Origin: Neospora caninum Liverpool
Lineage: Eukaryota > Apicomplexa > Conoidasida > Eucoccidiorida > Sarcocystidae
DNA length: 64,000 nucleotides
Reading direction: 5' to 3'
NCBI RefSeq assembly: GCF_000208865.1
Contig: NC_018385.1
Coordinates: forward strand, 2,090,724 to 2,154,723
Below, one piece after another: positions 33,780 to 47,200 of the stretch. The notes under the pieces were generated by a model, which searched no databases, was not told the origin of the DNA, and worked only from the letters and a program-made list of their open reading frames with translations. Position 1 is the stretch's first letter; each line of letters starts with the position of its first letter. Made by a program: the position numbers and the translations under genes.

Positions 33780-36700
33780 CTGACCAAGAAAAGCACGCGG
33801 GAGGTAGGCAGGAGAGGTGAAAGACGAGAAGAAAAGAAGAAATGATAAAACGATGATGAAGACCAAATGAGGCTGAACAAATGGCAGGACAGAGACCGAG
33901 AGAGGGCAACAGGCGAGGCGATAAAAAAAGATCGGGAGAGCAAAAGGATATACTCTTCTGTCACCGTCTTTCCGCAGCTGATTCTCTCTGCACTGTCTTC
34001 CTCATCGTCCCCGTTTCTGTTTTTCCGTTTCGAAGCTCCTTCCTCTGCCTGTCAGCCGTTTTCCGCATCACCCTTCTCCGCTTATCTCTCACCAGGTCAA
34101 CCATAAACCGTAGAGTCCCGCAAGATACGCCAAAGTCGTTCTCCTCTTGGCTCTTTTGAAGAGTAACATACTCGAGAGGAAAGGCTAGAAGGGGGGGGAG
34201 AAACATTTCTTTGTCTTTGGAGATGAGTGGCCTGTGTACAACACAACGGGTCGGAAACACATCAGAATGAACGAGCAGTCCCGTTTTGAAGATGCCTCAT
34301 TGGTACCTACAGTACTAGAGTCCAAGAGTCTTTGATGTAAATGACTTCACCAACTGCGCAGCGAGGGTCCACACTCCCGCATGTATATTCCAGCACGTAG
34401 CTCTGTGTCCCAGCACAATGCACTAGGCACCGCGAGAGACACGCTCAAGCACAAGTATATTTTCTCGCAAATACTCCTTTGCGAATATATACAATATCCC
34501 TCGATATATAAAGGATACATCCATGGATGCTCGTACCGTTCAGTTTGAATCTTCTTGGGCTTTTCAGATTTGAGCGCCAACCACCTGACGGCAGAAGAAA
34601 AATGTGCAGAGGCAAACAAAAATAAAGCTGAACAAACCCCGCGAAGAACAGCGGAAAAGAAAGAAAGGGAGAGTTGGACGAAGCCAGAGAACCGTACAGG
34701 GGAAGGAGAAGGTCGCAGAGAAAGAACAATATTTTGTAAGTATTTTTACCTTTCTTCTAGGTCGATCACTGCTTCGCCAATGGCTGAATCAGCCGCGAGC
34801 ATATCGCCCTTGTCCATCACGGCGATCTTCAGCTTTGCAGCTCCCGGAATGAGGACAGTAAAGACAAAGTGCTCGTAGAAATCCGGACAGTCGTTGCTGG
34901 ACGAAGAAAAAATACGAAAAAACTGGAACTTCTAAACTGCCTTTGGAAGTAAACCGTCTTTAATTATAGGCACGGTAGATGCTAGTATAGACATATATGG
35001 AAGTAATAATGTGCACGCATCCGCAAATAACTGATTCATACACGAAAATATATACATATCTATACTTATACGCTAAAACAGAAGTACAACTGCACGCGCC
35101 CTATTGCAGACGCGCACACACACTTCACTGCGTTTCGTGCCTGTTACTCGGCGTGCTGCTTACTTGTCGAAGACTTTGTCGGAGGTTACCGTTTGGTCGC
35201 CGATGCTCAGCTTTAGGTATGGGTCACTTTTGCCCCACCAGTCGACGTTCAGCAAGTTTCGCCCTGTCAAAATATAGGCGTGGACCACCACAGTTTGGAC
35301 CACCCATCTCTGCATCGGCGGAGCTAGGGTCACCACTGGTGCCTTGATGTTGGCCGCATTCCACGACGATTTTGTAGATGTGCTGTCTGCATCGCTTTCC
35401 CTGTCAGCGGGGAAGGTCCCGCGTGTCTTGGTGCTTCGGGCGTCTTTGTTGCTCGAATCCACGTCGTTCCGCTCTCCACTTCTTCCACTGCGTTCTCTGT
35501 CGTGTCTCACGTTCTCCTCTCTTCCCAGTGACAAGGCGCCGCTGCTCCTGGCATCGAGCCCCTCGGAGCCGCCGATGAGTTGTGGAGCAGAAGCGAGCGA
35601 ATGCGTGGGCGTTCCACGCTCCAACTCCGGTCGACGCAAGCTTCCTCGCAGCCACACGCTCGACCCCGTACGGACTCCATCGGTCTTCTGCCTCGCCAGC
35701 GCCTCCGGCTCCGTCACGTTTGTCACCTTCACCCAGCCCTGTGTTGAGGCAGAAGACCAGAAATCGAAAGGCAAGATGAAGAAGGTCGCTCCAGAGAAGC
35801 AGGGAAAACAGCAGGACCGGCAGAACGTGAGCCAGACACCAGAGAGTGAACGAGAACGAGGCCGAAGCAAACCGAGAGGAGATGTAGAGAACCAGAAATT
35901 GAGAACTCCGCAAAAAAACGACACCAGGCGGAAGGAGAAAAACGCTGAGAAACCGGGAAGAAAAAAGGGAAAGGAAGGCAGTCACGAAACTCACCACCCG
36001 TTCACCACGAAGCCCACCCAACGAACAAACACATGCTTACTACAATAGTCCAGGGGGCAGACTTCAAATAGTTTACGATTTAAAAACAAGGATGCCATCT
36101 GTTGTCGCCCGTTCCCTTTTCCACCCCTCGCAAGACCTTGGACTTGCGCCTTTCCGACTTTGTGTTCTCTCCTTTTCAGAGAGTTTGAGGGAGGATCGAA
36201 TCGAAAGAGTTGTCCACCATAAATGCCGCAGTAATGTCCTGTCATTCCTGCTCATTCCGTTTCCTCTTTCCTTCCCTTTCTTCGTGCACCTCTGGCCTCT
36301 TGAGCCACTTTCTCACCTTCAACTGAGCGATCTTCTTCTCCTCCTCTCCCCACCGAAGGTAGCCGGAGAGATTACTCGGCGGCAACAGGTCGAACGACTC
36401 GTACCAAATTCTTGTTTGACTTCGATCAAACATCGTCCCGATTTTCTTCATGCGGCAGACGAGCTGGCCCCTTCGCACTGAGAGAGGTGGGGAGAAACCA
36501 GCTTTGCGGCTCGCAGTCTTAAGGTAGCCACCAGCCTGGACAAAAAAATTATCTCGAAACGTACGACCCGAAATGCGGCGAGGAGGAAAAGAGCCACTAC
36601 TCTCTTCACACCACCCCATAGACACGCGGATGTATATATACAGCTGTTTTTCCGTGAGCACTGGGGTCCATGGGTGTACAAAGAGTACCCAAGCTTGGTA

Positions 36701-39700
36701 GGGCTTTATCGTATATATGTATATACATCTCTAAATGCGTATGTATATATGTATGCATTTATATCACAGCATGGCACCATACGGGTGTGCACCAGTAAAC
36801 ACTTTCAGAAGCCATGCGCCCGAAACACTCTATCTCCGATAGCAAGCAGGCTTCTGGATCTTTTCCGAAAGCTTCTAGGCGCATCCACGAAAGGAAATAG
36901 GCTCACATATAGTTGTCCATGGTGCATGCACACACGTGTACTTCTGTACATATATTCACAACTGGATTATGTTGTAAGAAATAACATAAAGGCGTAGATA
37001 CTTACTACTCGCTGTGCACGTATAACCAAGCAATCATCAGGCAGCAAACGAGACACTGTCTTTCTCTCTGGCGAGACACATGCAGACGGTTCAATCGATG
37101 CAAGTCGACGTTCCCTCGTCGATTTCCCTGCAGCCTACCGAGGGCTCCAGTTTGTCGATGGAATGCTGTAGCTCTTGAATCTCCACGTTCAACGCCGTCT
37201 CCTCCTCATCGTCACCGCTCTGATGGAAGCAAAAAAAAAACGAATGCTGCGTGATCTCCATATCGTTCGTGGGAACATTTCCACAAGCCAGTGGCATGCT
37301 CTCCAGAAATTTTTTCCCTTCTTCCGCGTCGGGGTCACTGCTGGCGTTCTCTAAGGCAGATGGAGACACCGGAATCACGTACCGAAGAATGGCGCTTCAA
37401 CAGCTTCATCTGCGCCACCTTCCGGGACAGCTTCTGTTCCAGCGCCCTCAAAGTACGAGACGCAAAAAACACGGAAAACAGAGGAAAAGCGAGATTTATC
37501 CGTCGAGTGGGATTCGACTGGCAGTCTCTAGCCCTAACGGAAAACGGGCTACAAAAACAGAGAGAAAAGGGTATAGTTGCACTTCCACAGTCTGTGACCC
37601 CCTTTCTTGTTGAGTGCGCCGAACAACAAAAGAGACAAGGGAAAGAACGAGAAAAGAGAAGCGACTGTAGAACCGACCCGTCATTCACGCTCGAGAATCA
37701 TTTGGCGCATCGCGCTCTGGAGAAGAGCGAGCCAAGGGGAAAACGAAGAGAAAAAACGAGCGTCAGGGTGGGTATTGGCAAGGACAAGTGCTCGCGCCTA
37801 GAGGCTCATAGACAAGAGACTGGAACCGTCACCAATGTGAACATGATAGCCTTTTTTCTTCTCATTGTCGCTTCACTTGCACGCGTGCTGTGCCTTGCCT
37901 CTCACCACAGACGACTCACATTTTCGTGACGTCCTCAAAGCTTTCAGTGATCGAGTCGAGAATGAAGAAGCCATTCTCTACCGGATATCTATACGCATGA
38001 CGTAAGAATCACAACGGCAACAAACGAATACGAGCATAATGAGCGGCAAGCGGCAACAAGTACACGGGTAAACCAACACGCCGATCTCGACGCAGAACTT
38101 GAGGCGGTGGATTCCCCGTTGCCGAAAACGGTAGATGCGGCGCGTGTCACGTGTACGTGTTAGCGGCAACGCGGAGAACGCCATGAGTGTCCTTTTTGAG
38201 TCTTCTCGATCTACATTTTCTACAGGGCACGCTTGCGCCATCTTGGGAAGCGTAAGTGTGAGGAAGAGCGCCAGGGACGAAAAGAGAATGAAGAATATCC
38301 AGGGGCTTGAAAAGACAAGGTCGCTGACTTTTTTCACAACGCGTGCGTGTTCCCCTCTTGCAAGGGGAGCTCTCTGGTGCCACAGGATGGGACGATCAGA
38401 TATGCATTCGTTGTCTTTTTCACCCTCGCGTGAAGTTCACTCTCTATTTGTCTCATACCTGATATCGAAACTCGGTACCGAAATGCGGTGGAACCGTCTG
38501 TCGTGAAGACTCTGGAAAATGAGAAGAAGCTCGCCAGCGCGGCGGAAAAGCTTCGCGTTCGATCCCTCTTCGCTCTGGTCGTGCGCCCACACCACCACGC
38601 CTAAAGAACCGGAGGAGCGACGCGAGTGAAAACAGAAAGACAAGGGACAAAAGGGCAAAAAAGAAGGATGAACATATATCAAAGCGCCCGACACCTTGAA
38701 CCTATCACATACGAAATGACGGGGCGCAATGCGATTGTATGTATCTTCATGAATCCTCAAGATATACAAATATATATATATATATATATGCTTTTGTTAC
38801 CTTCGTGTTTGGTGTAGATATTCACCATATTGTAAGTTCCCGTCAGCTCTCGATCAAATGAGGAATTCCGCGGAAGGGCGCCAGTGCCGCGGTGAAGCTT
38901 TCTCAGAGGGTCTGTGTGGTATTCGGTTCTCATCATCTGCAACCTCGCCAAGAGACAAGTTCTGCAGAACGACAAAACAAATTGTCGAGAAAAACGAGGC
39001 GTCGGCTCGTGTGTTCACTGGCAACGATGCTTTCTGTGAAGCTTCGCCGGAGCAAATATCTCGAAGTCGTGGTACAGCAGAGAGGGGATCGCCACACGGA
39101 GAACCCTCTGCACAACAGAAGTGACGGAAATACTCGGGAAAAGTGGAGACCACTACGTCAGACAGTTAAAACGCAGATGGCGAGCATGGGAACTGAACGA
39201 CCTGTCGTCAAATTTTACGCGAGATATATCGAGAAGCGACGAGGTCACGGACATCAGCATCGTCTCCACGTGCCGCGAAACGCGGAATTTCAGGCAGAAG
39301 AGACGGGATTTGAAGCAGGTGGTTGCAGAGCGCGAATAAAGAGGGCAAAAATGAGAAGGGGGAAGAGAAGGGGAAAAAACAAGAAGGTTCTGGAGGGAAA
39401 CAATGAGTGCGCTGTAGAGACCGCCGGAGAGGCTCACCCGATCTGCGCCGGGTTGGACCGGTGGCCCACCTTTCTGATCCACGTCCTCAATGCTGCCCGC
39501 ACTCTGTTCTCGTCTGCTGCGCCTGGACAAAATAGACACACAAACGCATTGCCGCAGATGTATGCACATGCACACATATGTGTGCACGGCTATCAACGTA
39601 CTTTGTACATGGAAACAGAGAAATCTAATGATGCATCTGCGCGTATATCTGGCGATACACGTATACACATGAATGCAAATGCGTACACATGTATATGCAT

Positions 39701-42700
39701 ATATATATATATATATGGAAACGGAGACACAGCTATTTGTATTTGGAAAAAGGCTTGGACACAAATCTGATTATGTCCACAGCAATCACGAAGTGCGTAG
39801 TGAAGCGAACGCTGCTTGAGAATCACGCAACGTGGTTGGAGAAGAAACAGGAGACCGATGGAGCGGAGCACAGAAAACCATATTCAAGAGTAGAAATAAG
39901 TACTTTCAGGCTTTGAAGATTCTGGTGGTGTAACACGTTGCTTCTCGATCGCCATATTATGTGTGGATGCACCGGGGAACCTCTTTCCTTCTTCCTTTTG
40001 TCCCTTCAAAACACTCATCATGTCGAGGTACTCGCCAGCTGCTGGACCAGGGTCTGTGAGATCTGCGACCTGCGCATTTTCGCAAATAGGTGCACAGACG
40101 GCTGTGTGCCTCCCAACAGTTACACGCAGTCTCACACCTACACACACACGTGTACATCTGTGTATACGCTCCATTTATAAATACGCAGTCATACATGCAT
40201 TACCAATGCCTAAAAATAGATGTACATATATGTATGTATATAATGAGACAGATGAACGGGGTAGTAAGAGAGCAAGCAGTTGAGTGTTCGATACCTTGAG
40301 AACCGGGTCCTCGAACGGGGTGTTGCTTTTGTCCGGATAACCAACGAAGTAATCGTCGGCATTGAAAGTGTGAATGATGATTCCTTCTTCATCTGGGTCA
40401 CGAATGAAGAACACGTCATGGTCGGTCAGCATGCGCCCCACCAGCAGGTCATCGTCGTACAGGAGGTCTCCAGTTGCCTCGGCAAAGCACTCAATGAGGA
40501 TATCTACATTGGCGGCGGTAGTACAGGGCAACTCAGGGAAGATGTAGTGTGTCTGAAAGACATCCCACGCATAAAGAACACTGCAAAACTGACGGGTTCT
40601 AGGACGCCTGCATTCGACGAACACTGTCGATCATATTTGTTCATCCTTACTCTCTTTTTTAACCGATCTACTCACGTATCCGTCGCTGTGCTTATATGGT
40701 TGTGTCCACAATCGCATGTATCTATATATGCGTATATAGTATGGGTTACACCCATGCACGTACCTGTGTACCCACCTGCCTAATTATCTCCATGCCCCCC
40801 CCCCCTACCAAGCCGCCTCCGCATCGATCTCTATATCCGCACACGTGCGTACATATATATGTATATATCTGTGTATGAGCCCTTGCTTACATATCAAAGT
40901 TGTGGAGACCAGCCGTCTCGTAGGGGCTGCTTTTATCAGGCTGCTTACCATGATATCTCTGTCCACCTTGGGTGGGGGCAGCTTGGCGAGTTGCGGCGAG
41001 AGAATTTGCAGCTGTAAGGCGGTATCGCCTTGAGGGAAGTTGAGATATTCATTGACAGAAATGCCGAGAGATGCCACGTCGTCTCCTTCTCGGCTCACGA
41101 GTCGGAAGTTTATATCGGGGAGAACGGAGCGCACGTTTGCGAGCGCGTTGTGAAAGTGAGGCATCGCGTTCTGTTCATCTTGAGACGGTCGCGGTGCATC
41201 CTGCGCCTCTGCGCGTTGTTTCTTTGGCAAAAGAGCCTGAAGGTAGGGAAGGTAGGGAGTGACGAAGAGCGGAGGAGAAATGCGGGCGCCAACCCATTGC
41301 CCCGGAACAGGCGAGGCTCCTGCACTGCTTCGTAACGGCAGCACCACCTGGCTGGATTTCTCGAATTTCGTCGAGTCAGGAATCTCCACTGCTTTTCGCC
41401 GGAGCTTCTGCTTCAGGGGCCGGTCCGTGTACTGGCAGACAATGTTGGGCCCCGGAAAGTCCCCAGCCGACAACAAAAACTCGAGAGGCTTCTCTGGGTC
41501 TTCCGGCCAGAAGGACGAAACCTTCAAAACGTAGTCCGTCGATGGCTCGAGGCCGCCCGCCTCGAGAACGCGGATCCCCAGCAAGTCGACGTCAATCTCG
41601 TAGTACAAGAGCTTAATCGTTTTGTCCTTGGTGACCACCTCGGGATCACTCAGTTTGTACACCGCCCACTCAGGCTGTCGGATCAGAGCCGCGGCTCGTC
41701 GGGGTCCTCTCTGGGTGCGCGGGTCAGTTTCCAACATCTCATGGCGGGCGGCCAGCCAGCGGTGTTCGGCTTGGGCTGTCAACTGCTCTGCCAGGGGACT
41801 GCATGCACTCGCCGAGAATCCGACGGACGCCAACAACCGGGGTTTCGTTCGCCACGCGTTGCTGAGCGTGACAGAGCGTTCGAGGACATCAAAGGGCAAC
41901 TGCTCATTGTCTTGAAGAGAGTACCAAATGGCTTCGTTAGCAAAGTTCGGGTCCGTCTTGCTGTCCACCTCCCTCCCTGCGTTGGCCTCTCTCTGTGCGC
42001 CTGCCGAGTGGCTGGTGTTCTCGCCCCCGTCCTCGAGCCCGTCGCCTCGCCTCTCGCTGGGGCGCTGCCGCAGAGTCCGGTGTCCGGGTTCCTGGCTCCT
42101 CAGCAGGTCCCCGACGATTCGCTGCCTTTCATCCAAGTTCGCTGGGTCCCAGTCCACGACGATGCTGATCAGTTCCTTCTCCAGTTCTCCACTTTCAAGG
42201 ACATCGATGTCGAACAGCCGCACGACAATCGGTGGGGGAGGGAGCAGGAGGTCGCCAAAGTTCGGCATCGAGCCCGCCAGACCTCGCTCTGTACTGGGGA
42301 CGGCACTGCCGAGCGAGACAGAGGTGTCTGCACCTCTCTGAGCCCCAGAGGATCCGGTCCCCGCCGCTCGAACCGCGCCTGGTGTCTCCTCGCCGTCATC
42401 TTGCCCCAGGGCCTTCGAGGTTACCCATGGAGCCGTATAGAGGAAGACGGGGACGACCGTCCGTGCCAGGAAAGAAGGGTTCGCTGTGCTCCCCAGAATC
42501 TTCAAATCTTTATCAATGTGTCGCTCTGGGACCAGCTTCACGATCTGCCGGTGCATGCATAGAACAGGGGCGGAAGAGCACTCAGATGCAGACAAAGAAG
42601 CGGGAGGAGAAAATGAGAAAGGGAAGGGGCGGCTCCAGAAAAAGTGGGAGGGTACCGAGAGACTTAAGTAATTGCATGGGCTTGAAAGATTCAAAAAAAC

Positions 42701-43409
42701 CGGGTACATGTCACGTGGCTTCTCTCGTACCTCAGTCTCAACTTCAATTGTCCACCATGGGTTAACGGAAGCATCGGGATCTAATGCGGGGAGATTTCGC
42801 GCTTGCAGCATATCGGAGTGGAAGTACACCTCGCGGTAGAAAGGGGAGACAGCGTTCACTGCGGCAGGCGAAGAAACGAAGTCGGCGAGCGCGTGAGTGA
42901 GAAGAGACTCGTATTCTACTCGCCAACCAACGTGCCCTTGCCGGCGCGTTACGCGCTCTACGCCGCACATGACGGGCCGCTCTTCGGGCCGAGGCACATT
43001 TTCCAATTCCCACTCGTCGCACACCACCACCTCGCTGCGAAGGAAGGAGCAGGCGACACGCAGACAAGGAGACCTCAAACGAAGGAAGGTTTTAGATAAA
43101 CGAGGCGGACGTAGAGGGAGGGAAACAGCGAGGAAGATAACTGAAGAAAAGAATTGGTGAAAACAAGCGACTGACGAGAGGGAAGGTGGAAGAGCGAAGG
43201 CGAGAGATGGAGTTGAACGATGAAGCCATCGTCAAGGAATGGAATACGGTTACACAAAATTGCACTGCACTCCTTTTCAGGGCCTCACCGCCTGACTTCC
43301 GAAAGATGGTGGCACACATGCGATTGATTCTTAACCTCAGGCTTCCTCATCCGCTTATGCTTGGTACGTGAAACGGCCAGCACATATGAAGAAGTACATA
43401 TGCTCACAG

Positions 43410-43444
<35 letters not shown>

Positions 43445-44172
43445 ATATGTGTTAATTTCTCCATCACTTTGTGTGTTGAAGGCCCTCTGGATTTGGCGTC
43501 GGCACCACCGGATAACTGATATTATACGTTCATGCCTCTACACATTCCTCCGCATGCTTCGTGAGTTCAGCTTTATGATTTTTCCACCTTACTGTGCGCT
43601 TTCTCTCAGAGTTGGCCCTATCGACTGAGCTCTCGAAGCTGCGGCGGTTTTACCGAGAGGGGCACACTGGGCAGGATCCTCAGTAATGATCGCGCGAGCC
43701 TGGCCAAGAAGGCATCCAGCGAAAGTCGACGGAAACCTAGAGGGCCGGAGAGCGGTGACTGATTGGTCCCAGTGAACCTGAAGGAAGCAAATGCCAGGAA
43801 ACAAAAAACGAAATGACGTGAGACACCCAAATCAACGGACAAGACGAGAAACAGGTGCTTTCGTTTACAAAGAGCACTTCCAGCCTTTATAAACTGCGTG
43901 GGTATCCACACGAATCATGTGGATACCGTCTGCAGATACAAGCGCAATCATACACATGCATTTTCTGCTACATCCACGGACACCTACAAATCCTTGCCTC
44001 CCCGTCCTCCCATCAACTCAAGCTTGTTTTTCTCCCTCAGTTTGGTTACTTGCCCACTGATGTCTATCACAATTTACCTGGTTATGCAGTCGTATGGCCT
44101 AGCACTAGGCATGGTCCCACCAATTCGCCCGGCATCATACACACGAAGCGTGTTATGTATATGAAGGTGCAG

Positions 44173-44208
<36 letters not shown>

Positions 44209-47200
44209 GTAGATGTGTAGGATAGATTACCAGAGAGAGGCAAAGAGACAGGCATAGAGAGATTGATCTACCTAGATAGTAATGAAACGGCACGTAGATA
44301 TCCATAATCCCAGAGAGAAAAGCATTTTATTGTTCTAATCTATGCATGTATGCATCGATCGATGTGTACATATATGCAGAACGTAAGCGGAGGGCCGACC
44401 CGATTGTATGCCAGGAGATATAAATGCCCACTTTTGAATCCGCTTCTGTCGCTGAAAGATCGTATTTCTTTTGTTTCTCATTCTCGACTACTACGCACCT
44501 GTGTCCACTTCATTTTTTCCGGGCTCTTTGCGTGAATTGCCAGGCTCTCAACCTCACGGATTGTGCTGCTTTCACCTCTTAGGGCACCCGTCCCCTTCTC
44601 CCTAAGGAGAATCGCAGGATGAGGAGGGATAGGCTCCCCTGCCGGTTCGTGTCCTTCAAATACGAAACAGCGGGAAACAAAAGCAGAGTCTTCAGATCTT
44701 GCGTTCGTTTTCACATGTTCCCACGAGCGAGTAATTTGCACACACCGAGCTATGCTCTTCGACTATTCGCTCCTCTGATAATTTTCATATCCGCGGCGTA
44801 CGTAAAATCGATGGTACCAGACATATTTATATCAAACAGCGTGAGGCCAATCTTGTACGTGGCTACAACGATTGTTCACACGTGAAGATGTCCTGCGAAG
44901 ACGCGTTGACGATCTTTGCTTTGTGTTGTTGACCCGAGGATACAGTTGAATGCGACCTTCCAGAGGTGTTCTACAGATGCTTATGTGTTTTCTACTCTCC
45001 AGGGAATATTCTGTATCTACGGGCGATGTCGCCACCCGTCGCCAGTTCCAGGAACAAACAAATGCCTCAGCCCCACGTAGCTCTGCGTTCCCTGTGCAAG
45101 CCTGGTCACATGTCAGCGCCACGAGCCACTGCTGAATCCCGGAAAATGTGAAAATAATCGAAAAAATAAACGAGACAAGAGCGCTTACGAAGAGCTCTTA
45201 CAAGCGTAAACACTGCGCTAGTCGGGAGTCTGATGGAAGCAAAGAGAACCAGCACGTGTTCCATACCTGCGGGCGCATCTAATCCCGTGCTGATGTTGTC
45301 GTTGCCGAAGCCGGCTCCTGCCACGGCTCTTTTCTTGGCCTTCAAAAGCGCTTCGGGGGGAGGCCACTTTCCATCGTCTGCGGGCGTGCGGGAGTTGCCC
45401 TCGAGAAAGTGTTTGACCTGTGGCGAGCCCTGGAGAGGGAGGCGGCAAAAGAGTCGAGGCGGCTGCTCTTCCTCTCCCACCGCCACAATGTAGAGGTAGA
45501 CCCACTGGACCTTCGGGAGGAGATAGACGGGATCGGAAATGCGCTTGACCCATGCATTGAGGAGTGATTCGGGGTAGTCAATGTCTTCTTCCAGTCGAGA
45601 GCCAAGGGGTACATTTTGATTACGAGGAGTCCCGCCCTGCAATGCATCCCTGGGAACGGTGTCTGAGTGGCCACCGCCGCCCGCAATACCTTTTCGGTAC
45701 GCCGCCACTGTGCAGTCTTTCATTTCAGCTCGCGATCTGCTCCAGTTGTAGAGGCGGAGCACCCCACGTGAATCGACGTAGCCTGGAAACTCCAGGAGAT
45801 CGAAATTTGCGTCAGGGATGTCCTCCATAGCGCGGCTGCTCCGTATGCCCTCGATGTCTCGCGTGAGCGTCCGCATTCGAGTCGCATGTAGCCCCAAGAA
45901 TCCTGTCTTCTTCCGCTTGTCTCGGTCTGCATCGTCTGGCAGCTCCAGGAGACACCCAGCCACCTGAACAAGAAGGCTCACTTCTCTCTCCCTTCGGAGA
46001 ACGAAAGCAAATGAGCAAAACAGGAAAGTCAGAGGTAAACTTAGACAGAAAAGACAAAAGAACTGTGGAACAGGGAAGTGCTGCAGAGCAACCAGGAGAG
46101 AGAAGCCTAGCATACATGGCACCTGACTGCCATGATCAAAGGCTTTGTAGTCTTTGTGGTTCGTCAATCCATCTATGGCACTATCTAGCCATCTCTATAT
46201 CCACAGATGTATACATATATTTATACACGTGTTGATACACAAATGCCGTTTCTGCTCGTATGTGTCTCCGCATAAAGCATCAGCTATATCTTGATAAACG
46301 ATGGGAGGCCGAGTGTGCCATGCTTTTGAAAAGGAGAAAGCTACCAGTCACGCGTTGCTGTTCGTGTCAACTCCACATTTTGCCAAGAGAAAAGCAATCA
46401 AACAGGATTGACCATCATACTCGTGAAACTCTCACAGCGCAAAGCCGCTTCTTCTTCCGCCAGTGACGCTCTCTGCCTGACAAGACCACCACGTGGCTCA
46501 TCTCACCTGTACATGTTGGGAAAGTAGAGACCTCTGGCTAGTTGGACTTCGATGCGGACTGGAAGGCCGACTTTGTCAGGGAAGGGAGGCCAGTCTTGCC
46601 GTCTCATTCTCTTGTTGTCCACGAGGACGCACAGAGAGCCATGGTACGTTGAAGCTGGATCCAGACCCCCTTTAAGCATCATTGAGTTGAATTCGCCTCG
46701 TGCTCCCTCAAAGCTGCCTCCGTACATGTGCACCCACCTGGGGCGACCCAGATGGATGCGGAGCAAGCGTGCACTTCCCACTTGCTCCTTCAACAAACTG
46801 TTTCCAAACAGGAGAGGCGAATCCGAGTCATACACGTCAAGGATGAGCTTCTGCTTGCGGCTGCAAAAAAAGAGGAACGTATCTTGGGGAGCACCTGCAT
46901 GTGGAAACCATTGCTCGGGTGATGGCAGAATTGTGCCAGGCTCGATATGCATGACTCGATTCCCGCTTGAGGAGTAGACTGGGGCGCTATGCCTCACATT
47001 TTCGAAAGGAAGTAACGTCAGCAGAGAGATATGGGAAAGGTGCTCAAGAGGAATACACACAGAAAAGACAGACGCCGAGCAGCTTCATTACAGCTTCGAG
47101 GAGCTCTCCTCTGAAATGGAAAAAATACGACACACAAACTCAGTCCTTTGTAGATATAGATCGATATTACGAAATGACCTTTTTACCACTGATAAATGGA

